In this document: piece by piece, positions 45,576 through 54,154 of the stretch | How the letters are laid out: each line of letters opens with the position of its first letter | How positions within the stretch are numbered: position 1 is the stretch's first letter | NCBI GenBank assembly: GCA_050730855.1 | Contig: JBOHNU010000002.1 | Span: 72,490 to 136,489 of the forward strand | Direction: 5' to 3' | Source of the DNA: DASRJJ01 sp050730855 | Lineage (GTDB): Bacteria > Patescibacteriota > Saccharimonadia > Saccharimonadales > UBA4665 | Length of the DNA: 64,000 nucleotides | Made by a program: the position numbers and the translations under genes | Notes under the pieces: model-generated | Seen by the model: only the letters and a program-made list of their open reading frames with translations | What the model was told of the DNA's origin: nothing | Database searches by the model: none

Positions 45576-46208
45576 ATGGGACAAAAAGTTAATCCTATTA
45601 GCATGCGCCTTCAGGTTAATAAGGACTGGCGCAGCAAGTGGTTCGCAGGCAAGCGGGAGTACGCCAAATTTTTGAGCGATGACCTGGCCGTGCGACGCAT
45701 GATCCAGAAAGACCTGGGTTCGCGCGCCGCGATCAACAAAGTCGACATCGAGCGCTCACCAAACCTGGTGACCGTAACTATCCACACTGCTAAGGCTGGT
45801 GTGGTAATCGGCCGCGGCGGTTCTGGCGCTCAGGAGTTAAAGACAAAGATTGAGAAGATTTATCTTGTACCGGTGCGCGTAAACATCGAGGAAATCAAAA
45901 AGTCTGAACTGTTTGCCAAGCTGGTGGCCGAGAACATTGCTTTCCAGTTGGAGCGCCGCATGAGCTTTCGCCGAGCTATCAAAGCCGGTGCCGCCAATAC
46001 CATGCGTGCCGGCGCCAAAGGCGTACGCATTGAGGTTGCCGGCCGTCTAAACGGCGCCGAAATGTCCCGTCGCGAGAAAGAAGTCGCCGGCAGTGTGCCA
46101 CTTCACACACTGCGTGCCGACATTGACTTTGCCAAAGTGGACGCCAAAACCGCTAACGCCGGCATTATAGGTGTAAAAGTTTGGATTTATAAAGGGGAGG
46201 CCGCGTAA
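45576..46208 (+). CDS. rpsC: 30S ribosomal protein S3
   Basis: 210 residues. MGQKVNPISMRLQVNKDW start, KH motif VVIGRGGSGAQELK, and GRLNGAEMSRREK. Its last base is the first base of rplP. Confidence 0.97.
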   Translation: MGQKVNPISMRLQVNKDWRSKWFAGKREYAKFLSDDLAVRRMIQKDLGSRAAINKVDIERSPNLVTVTIHTAKAGVVIGRGGSGAQELKTKIEKIYLVPVRVNIEEIKKSELFAKLVAENIAFQLERRMSFRRAIKAGAANTMRAGAKGVRIEVAGRLNGAEMSRREKEVAGSVPLHTLRADIDFAKVDAKTANAGIIGVKVWIYKGEAA

Positions 46209-46621
46209 TGCTAGTCCCTAACCGCACCAAGTTCCGCAAAGTCCGCAAGGGGAAAATCCGGGGCGTTGCCACCAGCGGCCACTACATAGCCTATGGCGAC
46301 TACGCCCTGCAAGCTCAGGACAATGAGCGCATTACCGCTCGCCAAATCGAGTCCGCCCGCCAGGCCATGACCCGCTACATCAAGCGTGGTGGCAAAATCT
46401 GGATCCGCATCTTTCCGCACACCCCTGTTACGCGCAAACCTCAGGATGTGAAAATGGGTTCGGGCAAGGGTTCCCTTGAGTTCTTCGTAGCCAAGGTACG
46501 CCCTGGCACCGTGATGTTCGAAATGCAGGGCGTCACCGAAGAAATCGCCCGCGAAGCCATGCGCCTAGCTGCCCATAAACTCCCTGTTAAAACCAAGTTT
46601 ATCGCACGGGAGGAGCAGTAA
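46208..46621 (+). CDS. rplP: 50S ribosomal protein L16
   Basis: 137 residues. MLVPNRTKFRKVRKGKIRG start, GGKIWIRIFPHTPVTRKP and MGSGKGSLEFFVAKVRPG are diagnostic. GGGGAGG upstream; the stop overlaps rpmC. Confidence 0.97.
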   Translation: MLVPNRTKFRKVRKGKIRGVATSGHYIAYGDYALQAQDNERITARQIESARQAMTRYIKRGGKIWIRIFPHTPVTRKPQDVKMGSGKGSLEFFVAKVRPGTVMFEMQGVTEEIAREAMRLAAHKLPVKTKFIAREEQ

Positions 46622-46821
46622 TGAAGATTATTGACATTCGCAAACTTTCGACCGATCAGCTCACCACTGAAAGCACAAAATTGCGAGAAGAAATCGTAGA
46701 GTTACGCCGCCGTTTACACCTGGGCGAAGTCCAGAACGTCCGCGTAATTCGCAACAAACGCAAAGACCTGGCTCGCATCCTAACGGTGCTCGGTGAGCAA
46801 TTTGCCAAGGAGGCAAAATAG
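46621..46821 (+). CDS. rpmC: 50S ribosomal protein L29
   Basis: 66 residues. Two-helix hairpin with LREEIVELRRRLHLGEVQN and VRVIRNKRKDLARILTV. Its end encodes the AAGGAGG site for rpsQ. Confidence 0.95.
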   Translation: MKIIDIRKLSTDQLTTESTKLREEIVELRRRLHLGEVQNVRVIRNKRKDLARILTVLGEQFAKEAK

Positions 46822-46822
46822 T

Positions 46823-47161
46823 ATGGCCAAAACATTAGTAGGCATTGTTGCCAGCAACAAACCAGATAAAACCATCATCGTGCGTACCCAAACCAGCAAG
46901 ACGCACCCCATCTACCGCAAGAAGTACATGGTAAGCGCGCGCTTTATGGCGCACGACGAAAAGAATGAGGCAGAGGAAGGCGACAAAGTTCTGATAACCG
47001 AGACCCGACCAGTCAGCGCCCGCAAGCGGTTTGCGCTAACTAAGGTGCTCGAAAAAGCCCAGGTTCGCCACATTGAGCCGGAGCCAACCAAAGAAGCCAA
47101 GGTTGAGAAAATCGAGAAACCCACTGCCGAGAAGCCAAAAGCTGAAACGGAGGCAAAGTAA
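46823..47161 (+). CDS. rpsQ: 30S ribosomal protein S17 with C-terminal extension
   Basis: 112 residues against a usual 80-90. TLVGIVASNKPDKTIIVRTQ and HPIYRKKYMVSARFMAHDE are the OB-fold signatures. The last 30 residues are Lys/Glu/Pro-rich (KEAKVEKIEKPTAEKPK). ATG 46823, one base after the rpmC stop, is the correct start. Confidence 0.95.
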   Translation: MAKTLVGIVASNKPDKTIIVRTQTSKTHPIYRKKYMVSARFMAHDEKNEAEEGDKVLITETRPVSARKRFALTKVLEKAQVRHIEPEPTKEAKVEKIEKPTAEKPKAETEAK

Positions 47162-47529
47162 TGGTTCAGCAAGAATCCCGGTTAGTGGTAGCCGACAACA
47201 GCGGTGCCAAGGAAATCCTGTGCATCCGCGTGCTCGGCGGCACCCGCCGCCGCTACGCCCGAGTGGGCGACACTATTACCGCCACTGTTAAGCAAGCCAA
47301 CCCGCAGGGAGCTGTAAAGAAAAAGAGCGTGGTAAAAGCTGTGGTTGTCCGTACCACCGAGAAAATCCGTCGCAAAGACGGCTCGACCATCAAGTTTGAC
47401 GACAACGCCGCGGTTATTATAGACACCGACAAGCAGCCAAAAGCCACCCGCATTTTTGGGCCAGTACCCCGTGAGCTGCGCGACATGGGCTACAGTAAAA
47501 TAATCAGCCTCGCACCGGAGGTACTGTAA
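47161..47529 (+). CDS. rplN: 50S ribosomal protein L14
   Basis: 122 residues. MVQQESRLVVADNSGAKEIL start, IRRKDGSTIKFDDNAAVII and RIFGPVPRELRDMGYSKI are diagnostic. It overlaps rpsQ by one base. Confidence 0.97.
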   Translation: MVQQESRLVVADNSGAKEILCIRVLGGTRRRYARVGDTITATVKQANPQGAVKKKSVVKAVVVRTTEKIRRKDGSTIKFDDNAAVIIDTDKQPKATRIFGPVPRELRDMGYSKIISLAPEVL

Positions 47530-47879
47530 TGAGTATTAAGAACAAAATTGAAGATAAAGCCTATAAGATTCGTCTTAAAAAAGACGACATTGTTGTAGTG
47601 ACCACCGGCAAGTACAAAGGCAAGACTGGCAAGGTCGTGGCAACACACCCTCGCGAGAACAAAGTGACCGTCGACGGCATCAACATCGTTAAAAAGCACG
47701 TCAAACCCAACCGCGCCAACCCGCAAGGCGGCATCATCGAACTGACTAAGCCAATGTGGGTAAGCAAAGTTGCCGTGGTAGATCCGTCAACCAAAAAGCC
47801 AGCCCGCATCGGCTACAAGTTAGACGACAAAGGCAACAAAACCCGCGTTTATAAAGGCTCAGGAAAGGAGATCAAGTAA
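47529..47879 (+). CDS. rplX: 50S ribosomal protein L24
   Basis: 116 residues. KOW motif KKDDIVVVTTGKYKGKTGKV and VKKHVKPNRANPQGGIIE. Overlaps rplN and rplE by one base each. Confidence 0.96.
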   Translation: MSIKNKIEDKAYKIRLKKDDIVVVTTGKYKGKTGKVVATHPRENKVTVDGINIVKKHVKPNRANPQGGIIELTKPMWVSKVAVVDPSTKKPARIGYKLDDKGNKTRVYKGSGKEIK

Positions 47880-48484
47880 TGGCTACCGCTACTAAAGCTG
47901 CAAAACCGGCTACTAAGACTGCTAAAGTTGCCACTACTGTACGTCTCCGCGCTGACTATAACGCGAAGTGGGCGGCCGAACTCCAGAAAGAGCTGAAGCT
48001 GAGCAATCCGCACCTGGTGCCTCGCCTAGAGAAGATTACCCTTAACGTAGGTTTGGGCAAAGCCAAGGACGACAAAAAGACAATCGAAGCGGCAACCAAC
48101 ACGCTGATTAAGATCACCGGCCAGAAGCCGATAGAAACAGTGGCCAAGAAGTCTATCGCCAGCTTTAAGCTGCGCGAGGGCAATAAAATTGGTCTGAAGG
48201 TTACGCTTCGCGGCGATCGCATGTACGAGTTTCTCGACCGCTTGGTTACGATTGTGCTGCCGCGTTTGCGCGACTTCCACGGTGTTAGCAACAGGTCGTT
48301 CGACAAGCAGGGCAACTACGCGATCGGCTTAAACGACCAGTCGGTGTTCCCGGAACTCACCTTCGAAGAAACCACCACCGTCCACGGGCTGCAAGTGATT
48401 ATGACCATCCGTTGCAAAGAATCAGCGCACGCCAAGGCACTGCTCCAAAAATTTGGACTGCCATTTGAAAAGGAGGCCAAGTAA
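47879..48484 (+). CDS. rplE: 50S ribosomal protein L5
   Basis: 201 residues with an Ala/Lys/Thr-rich N-terminal extension of about 20 residues before RLRADYNAKW. The body shows KITLNVGLGKAKDDKK, GQKPIETVAKKSIASFKLREG and DFHGVSNRSFDKQGNYAIG. It binds 5S rRNA. Confidence 0.96.
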   Translation: MATATKAAKPATKTAKVATTVRLRADYNAKWAAELQKELKLSNPHLVPRLEKITLNVGLGKAKDDKKTIEAATNTLIKITGQKPIETVAKKSIASFKLREGNKIGLKVTLRGDRMYEFLDRLVTIVLPRLRDFHGVSNRSFDKQGNYAIGLNDQSVFPELTFEETTTVHGLQVIMTIRCKESAHAKALLQKFGLPFEKEAK

Positions 48485-48753
48485 TGGCTAGGAAATCAAA
48501 CATCGCACGAGATTTGAAACGTCGCAAAATGCACGACAAGTACGCCGCAAAGCGCGCCGAACTAAAAGCATTAGGCGATTTGGAGGGTTTGGCTAAGTTA
48601 CCACGCAACTCCAGCCCCACCCGCCTAAAGAACCGCTGCCTCGAAACCGGCCGACCGCATGCTTACATGCGTACGTTTGGCCTCAGTCGTCTTTCGTTCC
48701 GCGAACACGCTAGCAAGGGAGAAATCCCTGGTGTAACTAAGGCCAGTTGGTAG
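48484..48753 (+). CDS. rpsN: 30S ribosomal protein S14, zinc-independent form
   Basis: 89 residues. The C-terminal half NSSPTRLKNRCLETGRPHAY then MRTFGLSR is typical. The zinc-binding CxxC pairs of the short zinc form are absent (only one Cys), so this is the cysteine-minus type. TAATG overlap with rplE. Confidence 0.95.
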   Translation: MARKSNIARDLKRRKMHDKYAAKRAELKALGDLEGLAKLPRNSSPTRLKNRCLETGRPHAYMRTFGLSRLSFREHASKGEIPGVTKASW

Positions 48754-48767
48754 AAAGGAATAATGAA

Positions 48768-49172
48768 ATGAGCAATATGGTTTCAACCGATCCAATCGCC
48801 GACATGCTAACCCGCATACGCAACGCCGTGAACGTTCGCAAGAATGAGGTAGTTTTGCCGCATTCCAAGCTAAAGCAAGCCGTTGCCGAGCTTTTAAAGT
48901 CGAGCGGTTTTGTGCGCGACGTGAGCGTTGCCGAGGCAACTGTAGGCAAAAACCTAAAAATCGTCATTAACCAGGAGGGCGAAAACGCCAAAATTACCGA
49001 GATTGCCCGCATCAGCAAGCCAGGTCGCCGCGAATATGCGAACGCCAAGGAAATCCCGGTGGTTAAGCGCGGCCGCGGTGTCGTAATAGTCTCCACCTCT
49101 AAAGGTCTGATGACCGGCGGCGACGCCAAAAAGCAAGGTCTCGGCGGCGAATTAATCTGTAAAGTTTACTAA
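48768..49172 (+). CDS. rpsH: 30S ribosomal protein S8
   Basis: 134 residues. DPIADMLTRIRNAVNVRK start and STSKGLMTGGDAKKQGLGGELICKVY end. ATG 48768 is preferred because GAAAGGAATAATGAA precedes it; an in-frame GTG-type start at 48747 lies inside rpsN. Confidence 0.95.
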   Translation: MSNMVSTDPIADMLTRIRNAVNVRKNEVVLPHSKLKQAVAELLKSSGFVRDVSVAEATVGKNLKIVINQEGENAKITEIARISKPGRREYANAKEIPVVKRGRGVVIVSTSKGLMTGGDAKKQGLGGELICKVY

Positions 49173-49186
49173 GGTAAGGAAACGAA

Positions 49187-49726
49187 ATGAGTCGAGTAGG
49201 AAAACTACCCATCAAAATCCCAAGCGGTGTGACAATCACTGTCGACCCCGATTTCGTGACTGTAGCGGGCAGCAAAGGCACCCTCAAGCAGTTTACGATG
49301 CCGGGCATCACCGTTAAACAAGAAGGTGACGAAGTGTTAGTGACCCGTGCAAACGACGAGCAAACTTTGCGCGCCAAGCACGGCCTGATGCGTACGCTGG
49401 TAAGCAACATGATTGTTGGCGTTAGCCAGGGCTTTAGCAAAAAACTCGAAATCAACGGTGTTGGTTTCCGTGTAGCCGCCCAAGGCACCGACCTCAAGTT
49501 TAACCTGGGCTTCAGCCACGACGTCATCTACAAAATACCGCAAGGCATAACTGCGGCTATCGAGCAAAACACCGTTACTGTAAGTGGCATCAGTAAGCAG
49601 CAAGTCGGCCAGGTTGCCGCCGAAATCCGCGCCCTTAAAAAGCCGGAGCCATACAAGGGTAAAGGTATTAAGTATGCCGGCGAGCGCATCCTGCGCAAGA
49701 GCGGCAAGTCTGGCAAGGAGAAATAG
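49187..49726 (+). CDS. rplF: 50S ribosomal protein L6
   Basis: 179 residues. MSRVGKLPIKIPSGV start and EPYKGKGIKYAGERILRKSGKSG end with LEINGVGFRV between. TAAGGAAACG precedes the ATG. Confidence 0.97.
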   Translation: MSRVGKLPIKIPSGVTITVDPDFVTVAGSKGTLKQFTMPGITVKQEGDEVLVTRANDEQTLRAKHGLMRTLVSNMIVGVSQGFSKKLEINGVGFRVAAQGTDLKFNLGFSHDVIYKIPQGITAAIEQNTVTVSGISKQQVGQVAAEIRALKKPEPYKGKGIKYAGERILRKSGKSGKEK

Positions 49727-49727
49727 G

Positions 49728-50081
49728 ATGAAACGACTAATACATAAACTGCGTAACTATAAACTCCGCAAAAACCGCGTCCGTTCAACCGTGACCGGCA
49801 CAGCCGAACGCCCTCGCCTGAGCGTGCATGTGAGCAATAGCCATATCACCGCCCAGATAATTGACGACGGCGCTCACAAAACACTTGCCTACACCACTAC
49901 TGTTGCCAGCAAGACGGCCGGCTCCATGAGCCAAAAGGCCGCGTGGGTTGGCTCCCAAATAGCCAAAAAGGCAAAATCAATAAAAGTAAAGCAAGTCGCG
50001 TTCGACCGCGGCGGCCGCTTGTATCACGGGCGTGTGCAAGCACTAGCCGACGCAGCGCGCAAGGAAGGATTGGAGTTCTAA
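49728..50081 (+). CDS. rplR: 50S ribosomal protein L18
   Basis: 117 residues starting at ATG 49728 (MKRLIHKLRNYKLRKNRVRS), with AAGGAG upstream in the rplF end. ERPRLSVHVSNSHITAQIIDD and AFDRGGRLYHGRVQALADAAR are diagnostic. It binds 5S rRNA together with L5. The longer frame from 49584 lies inside rplF. Confidence 0.95.
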   Translation: MKRLIHKLRNYKLRKNRVRSTVTGTAERPRLSVHVSNSHITAQIIDDGAHKTLAYTTTVASKTAGSMSQKAAWVGSQIAKKAKSIKVKQVAFDRGGRLYHGRVQALADAARKEGLEF

Positions 50082-50690
50082 ATGGAAGCCAAAGCTCAAA
50101 ACACCAGGCCTGGAGCTCACGGCCGCCGTCCGCGACGCCCGGATGTAGCGCCAGAAGAGAAACAATTCGACGAGCGTGTCGTACACATTGACCGCGTAGC
50201 CCGCGTTGTAAAAGGCGGCCGACGATTTCGCTTTCGCGCGCTAGTGGTTGTGGGCGATCGCAAGCACCGCGTTGGCGTAGGAAGCGCCAAAGGCGCTGAC
50301 GTAACGGCTGCCATTACAAAAGCAACGGAAGTCGCCAAAAAACACTTTGTGAGTGTGCAAATCCACAACGGTACCATTCCTCACGAAGTCGAGTCTAAAG
50401 TAAGTGGCGCGAAGATTCTTATCATGCCAGCCGCACCAGGAACCGGCTTGATCGCAGGCGGAGTGGTGCGCACTGTGCTGGAAGTTGCCGGTATCAGCAA
50501 CGCCTTGTCTAAATCGCTCGGATCCAGCAACAAAACCAACACCGCCTACGCCACCATCGAGGCGCTCACTAGCGCAGTCCCGGCGGCCTCTTGGGTTACT
50601 CGAAAAAATGCCGCCCCTAGAGCGAAGGCTGTTGCCGAAAAGCCAGCCGCCAAGCCTGTCAAAAAAACAGAGAAGGCTGAGGAGAAATAG
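50082..50690 (+). CDS. rpsE: 30S ribosomal protein S5 with C-terminal tail
   Basis: 202 residues against about 165 usually. VVKGGRRFRFRALVVVGDRK and GGVVRTVLEVAGISNALSKSLGSSN are diagnostic. About 35 C-terminal residues are Ala/Lys/Pro-rich. rplO follows after two bases; rpmD (L30), normally between them, is missing. Confidence 0.96.
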   Translation: MEAKAQNTRPGAHGRRPRRPDVAPEEKQFDERVVHIDRVARVVKGGRRFRFRALVVVGDRKHRVGVGSAKGADVTAAITKATEVAKKHFVSVQIHNGTIPHEVESKVSGAKILIMPAAPGTGLIAGGVVRTVLEVAGISNALSKSLGSSNKTNTAYATIEALTSAVPAASWVTRKNAAPRAKAVAEKPAAKPVKKTEKAEEK

Positions 50691-50692
50691 TC

Positions 50693-51163
50693 ATGAAATA
50701 TCACGAACTTTCAACCTCACCCAAGCAAAGCAAGCGCCGCGTTGGCCGCGGCATCTCAGCCGGACAGGGTAAAACCGCCGGACGCGGCACAAAAGGCCAG
50801 GGTGCCCGCGCGGGTTATAGCAAAAAGCCAGGCTTCGAGGGCGGCCAAAACCCGCTTATGCAACGCCTGCCAAAGCTAGTCGGTTTTAAATCTTTTAGAT
50901 CAAAGGCCGAGGTCGTCTACACCGGTCAGCTAGACGCGCTGTCCGCAAAAACTATCGACAACGCCGCCGTGGCCGCCGCTGGCTTGGCAACAAGCGAGTA
51001 TACGAAAGTAAAAGTCGTGTTAAAAGGCGAGGTTACTAAAAAAGTAACCGTTAAGCTGCAAGGCGCCTCCGCTGGTGCTATCGCTGCCATCCAAAAGGCT
51101 GGCGGTTCTTTCGACAAGGTTGGCACATCTGCCCGCCCCGCATCGAAGAAAAAAGCCGAATAG
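50693..51163 (+). CDS. rplO: 50S ribosomal protein L15
   Basis: 156 residues. RRVGRGISAGQGKTAGRGTKGQ and GFEGGQNPLMQRLPKLVGFKS are typical. It ends the spc-type run; a hairpin-rich gap and a terminator separate it from secY. Confidence 0.96.
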   Translation: MKYHELSTSPKQSKRRVGRGISAGQGKTAGRGTKGQGARAGYSKKPGFEGGQNPLMQRLPKLVGFKSFRSKAEVVYTGQLDALSAKTIDNAAVAAAGLATSEYTKVKVVLKGEVTKKVTVKLQGASAGAIAAIQKAGGSFDKVGTSARPASKKKAE

Positions 51164-51170
51164 ATATAAA

Positions 51171-51271
51171 AATTCGCTTCGTTGCATGAGCCTGCGGCTC
51201 GATATTTGCACTGCCAGGCTTCGCCCGGCTGACAGCAATTAGCTGTCAATCCGGCCTGAAACGGCCGAATT
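51171..51271 (+). other. Cluster of four hairpins after rplO (possible structured RNA)
   Basis: Within 100 bases: GAGCC-TGC-GGCTC (51188-51200), GCCAGGC-TTC-GCCCGGC (51213-51229), TGACAGC-AATTA-GCTGTCA (51230-51248) and CGGCC-TGAAAC-GGCCG (51252-51267). AATTCG (51171) and CGAATT (51266-51271) could close the array. No gene is seen in 51164-51352. Confidence 0.45.
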
Positions 51272-51286
51272 ACGTACAAAATAATA

Positions 51287-51314
51287 AAAAACGCCGGAAC
51301 AAACCGGCGTTTTT
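51287..51314 (+). terminator. Strong intrinsic terminator before secY
   Basis: AAAAACGCCGG-AACAAA-CCGGCGTTTTT, a perfect 11-base inverted repeat ending in a T-run. It closes the rplC-rplO transcript. Confidence 0.9.
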
Positions 51315-51317
51315 GTG

Positions 51318-51323
51318 TATACT
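51318..51323 (+). promoter_or_regulatory. secY -10 box
   Basis: TATACT directly downstream of the terminator, with about 29 bases to the secY start. The -35 region would fall inside the terminator stem and is not consensus. Confidence 0.45.
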
Positions 51324-51352
51324 AAATACATTACTGTCGAGAAGGAAATACC

Positions 51353-52840
51353 TTGAACTGGAAGATCATCCTAACTTCGTTGTCTCATGGCGATATGCGC
51401 AAGCGCATTTTTGCCGTTTTGGGTATTTTACTTGTATTCCGGGTGCTGGCGCACATTCCCGTGCCGCTGGCCGACCCACAAACTCTCAAGCAAGTGCTCG
51501 ATAACCTATTTGCCTCGGCCGACACGCCGCAACTTCTAAACTTTCTAAACATCCTATCGGGCGGAGCGCTAGCCAACTTCTCTATAATGCTTGCCGGTCT
51601 GGGACCGTACATTAACGCCTCCATTATTATGCAGCTGTTAACGAAGGCCATTCCCAAGCTAGAGAACTTACGCAAGGAGGGCGAGTACGGACAAAAGAAA
51701 ATCAACCAGTACACTCGCATGCTGACTTTTCCGCTGGCTATTTTGCAGTCCATCGGCGCCGTGTATCTTATACGGCAGACCGCTCAGAGCGTGGGCGGCA
51801 TCGGCGACATTACAGCCGGCGCATCGCTGCTGCAATGGGTACTTATGGTTGCGGCGCTAACCGGCGGCTCCATGCTGCTTATGTGGATGGGCGAGCAAAT
51901 CACCGAGCGCGGCGTGGGCAACGGCATTTCTTTGCTTATTACCGTGGGTATTGTGGCGGGGCTGCCAGCTACGGTAAGCGCGCTTGCTAGCTCGGTATTC
52001 GGCGAGGGCAACACCTGGCACGTGTTGGGTCTACAGCTGCCAGTTAACGCCGGGAGCCTGGCGTTCGCCGCCGGCATTGTAGCTGCGATTATAGCGGTGA
52101 CCTGGCTGGTGGTAAAACTCAACGAAGCGGCGCGGCGCATAACCGTAAACTACGCCAAACGCGTGCAGGGCAACCGCACGTACGGCGGCATTACTACTGT
52201 GCTGCCAATCAAGCTCATCGGAGCTGGCGTTATCCCGATTATCTTTGCTGTGGCGTTTTTGAGCGTGCCGAGCTTTGTCGGCCAACTGCTTACCGGCAGC
52301 GAACGCTGGCAGGAACTCGGCGCCAACCTGGTACTGTGGTTCCAGCCGCCTACTGCCGCCACGTTTGTCACCAGCGACTGGCATGCGTGGATTTATCCGG
52401 CTACGTATTTCTTCTTCGTATTCATATTTACCTATTTTTACACCAGCATTACGTTTAACAGCAAAGATATCGCCGAGAACTTGCAGAAGCAGGGCGGCTT
52501 TATAGAAGGAGTGCGCTCCGGCGCGCAGACCGAGAGGTTCCTCGGCAAAACGGTTAACCGGCTAACGCTATTCGGCGCCGCGTCGCTCGGTGCGCTGGCT
52601 CTACTGCCAATTGTCGGCCAAGCATTCCTCAACACAGATATTGCCATAGGCGGTACAAGCATACTTATCTTGGTGTCGGTGTCACTCGAAACGCTGCGCG
52701 CAGTCGAGTCCCGCGCCCTCATGGTAACTTACGACCAATACGCCCAGCCCGACTTCTTCCACGAAATGAGCGAAGACGACGTGGAAAGCCCCAAAAAACG
52801 CCGCTTCAGCCTGCTCCCCTTCCGCCGCAATAAAAAATAA
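51353..52840 (+). CDS. secY: Protein translocase subunit SecY
   Basis: A 495-residue channel protein with ten predicted membrane helices. Landmarks are GGALANFSIMLAGLGPYINASII (helix 2 and plug region), ITERGVGNGISLLI, and the C-terminal helix region LILVSVSLETLRAVESR. It ends in a basic tail. The TTG start at 51353 is supported by GAAGGAAATACC upstream. adk and map, often between secY and infA, are absent here. Confidence 0.96.
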   Translation: MNWKIILTSLSHGDMRKRIFAVLGILLVFRVLAHIPVPLADPQTLKQVLDNLFASADTPQLLNFLNILSGGALANFSIMLAGLGPYINASIIMQLLTKAIPKLENLRKEGEYGQKKINQYTRMLTFPLAILQSIGAVYLIRQTAQSVGGIGDITAGASLLQWVLMVAALTGGSMLLMWMGEQITERGVGNGISLLITVGIVAGLPATVSALASSVFGEGNTWHVLGLQLPVNAGSLAFAAGIVAAIIAVTWLVVKLNEAARRITVNYAKRVQGNRTYGGITTVLPIKLIGAGVIPIIFAVAFLSVPSFVGQLLTGSERWQELGANLVLWFQPPTAATFVTSDWHAWIYPATYFFFVFIFTYFYTSITFNSKDIAENLQKQGGFIEGVRSGAQTERFLGKTVNRLTLFGAASLGALALLPIVGQAFLNTDIAIGGTSILILVSVSLETLRAVESRALMVTYDQYAQPDFFHEMSEDDVESPKKRRFSLLPFRRNKK

Positions 52841-52852
52841 ACAGTAAAATTG

Positions 52853-52881
52853 TTGTAATTGCTGCGATCTTTTGGTATAAT
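52853..52881 (+). promoter_or_regulatory. infA (alpha-type operon) promoter
   Basis: TTGTAA (52853-52858), 17-base spacer, consensus TATAAT (52876-52881). infA starts at 52899 with no Shine-Dalgarno, so the leader is about ten bases. Confidence 0.7.
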
Positions 52882-52898
52882 TTACTCTTGTTATATCT

Positions 52899-53120
52899 AT
52901 GGCAGCAAACAAGCAAGTGATCGAGTTGACGGGGACAATTATGGAGACCCTCCCGGGTACCCAATTTGTTGTCGAACTAGAGAACGGCCACAAGATTATA
53001 GCTCACGTTGCCGGCAAAATGAGGAAACACTACATCCGAATTGTCCCCGGTGACAGCGTAACAGTCGAGTTGACACCTTACGATCTCAGTAAGGGCAGAA
53101 TCACCTATCGCAAAAGCTAA
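52899..53120 (+). CDS. infA: Translation initiation factor IF-1
   Basis: 73 residues. Single OB fold with IELTGTIMETLPGTQFVVEL, HVAGKMRKHYIRIVPGD and LTPYDLSKGRITYR. It binds the A site of the 30S subunit. First gene of the infA-rpmJ-rpsM-rpsK-rpsD-rpoA-rplQ group. Confidence 0.97.
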   Translation: MAANKQVIELTGTIMETLPGTQFVVELENGHKIIAHVAGKMRKHYIRIVPGDSVTVELTPYDLSKGRITYRKS

Positions 53121-53167
53121 TATAAACTAAGCAGTGTGTTATGCACCCTGAAAGGAGCATGATCCGC

Positions 53168-53305
53168 ATGAAGGTGCGTGCAAGTGTAAAAAAAATGAGT
53201 CCAGACGATAAGATCGTGTGGCGTAAAGGCCGTGGGCGCGGCAGCAAAGCCAAGCTGTACGTTATTAACAAACTTAAACCTAAGCACAAGCAGAGGCAGG
53301 GTTAA
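53168..53305 (+). CDS. rpmJ: 50S ribosomal protein L36, cysteine-free form
   Basis: 45 residues from ATG 53168, with AAAGGAG about ten bases upstream. It begins MKVRASVKKM and ends KPKHKQRQG as usual L36 does. The zinc ligands are gone: positions usually Cys11 and Cys14 are Ser and Asp (SPDD). It is longer than the standard 37-38 residues because of an insertion in the middle (GRGRGSKAK). Confidence 0.9.
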   Translation: MKVRASVKKMSPDDKIVWRKGRGRGSKAKLYVINKLKPKHKQRQG

Positions 53306-53307
53306 AT

Positions 53308-53694
53308 ATGGCTCGTATTTCAGGAGTTACTATTCCGGCCGAAAAGCAAATCCAGATCTCTTTGACTTACGTCTACGGTATCGGGCCAAAAACCAGCGCC
53401 GACATTTTGGCTGGCGCTAAGATTTACCCGACTGTTCGTACCAAAGATCTGACTGATGCAGAGATTGGCCGCATCCAGGACATCATCAACGAGAAACTGG
53501 TTGTTGAAGGTGAATTGCAGCGAATTGTAAGCGGCAACGTCAAGCGTCTTAAGGACATCGGCGCCTACCGCGGCCTGCGCCACAAGCTAAGCTTGCCATC
53601 ACGCGGCCAGCGTACTAAAACCAATGCTCGCACACGCCGAGGTAAAAAGGTGACTGTCGGCGGCACCGCTAAGAAGGTTGCTTCCAAGACCTAG
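53308..53694 (+). CDS. rpsM: 30S ribosomal protein S13
   Basis: 128 residues. MARISGVTIPAEKQIQISLTY start, DIGAYRGLRHKLSLPSRGQRT and NARTRRGKK end. Two bases after rpmJ. Confidence 0.97.
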   Translation: MARISGVTIPAEKQIQISLTYVYGIGPKTSADILAGAKIYPTVRTKDLTDAEIGRIQDIINEKLVVEGELQRIVSGNVKRLKDIGAYRGLRHKLSLPSRGQRTKTNARTRRGKKVTVGGTAKKVASKT

Positions 53695-53710
53695 GATGTA
53701 AGGAATAGAT

Positions 53711-54148
53711 ATGGCAGAACAAATGACTACTACCGCACCCGTTGCTACCGAAGCACCAGCCGCAGCTCCGGCTGTAAAGAAAAAGAAATCAAAGCGCTCG
53801 GTTCCACAAGGCCAAGTACACGTGTTTGCAACATTTAACAACACCATCATTACTGTCACCGACAGCAAGGGCGGTGTGTTGGTAGCTTGCAGCGCTGGCG
53901 CTTGCGGTTTCCGCGGCTCCAAAAAAGGCACCGCCTACGCAGCACAGGTTGCTGCCGAAAAGGCAGTTGCCGGCGCCAAGCAAGCTCATGGCCTAAGCAA
54001 AGTTGATGTGTTTATTAAAGGCGTCGGCCTTGGGCGCGACGCGGCTGTGCGCGTACTGGCGGCACAGAGCGTCCAGGTCGAGAGCATTCACGATATAACC
54101 AGCATTGCCCACGGCGGCGTTCGCCCGCGTAAGGCACGAAGGGTATAG
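53711..54148 (+). CDS. rpsK: 30S ribosomal protein S11
   Basis: 145 residues with an Ala/Thr/Pro-rich N-terminal extension of about 30 residues. The body has VHVFATFNNTIITVTDSKG, GRDAAVRVLAAQ and a C-terminal HGGVRPRKARRV. Confidence 0.97.
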   Translation: MAEQMTTTAPVATEAPAAAPAVKKKKSKRSVPQGQVHVFATFNNTIITVTDSKGGVLVACSAGACGFRGSKKGTAYAAQVAAEKAVAGAKQAHGLSKVDVFIKGVGLGRDAAVRVLAAQSVQVESIHDITSIAHGGVRPRKARRV

Positions 54149-54154
54149 GATTAT

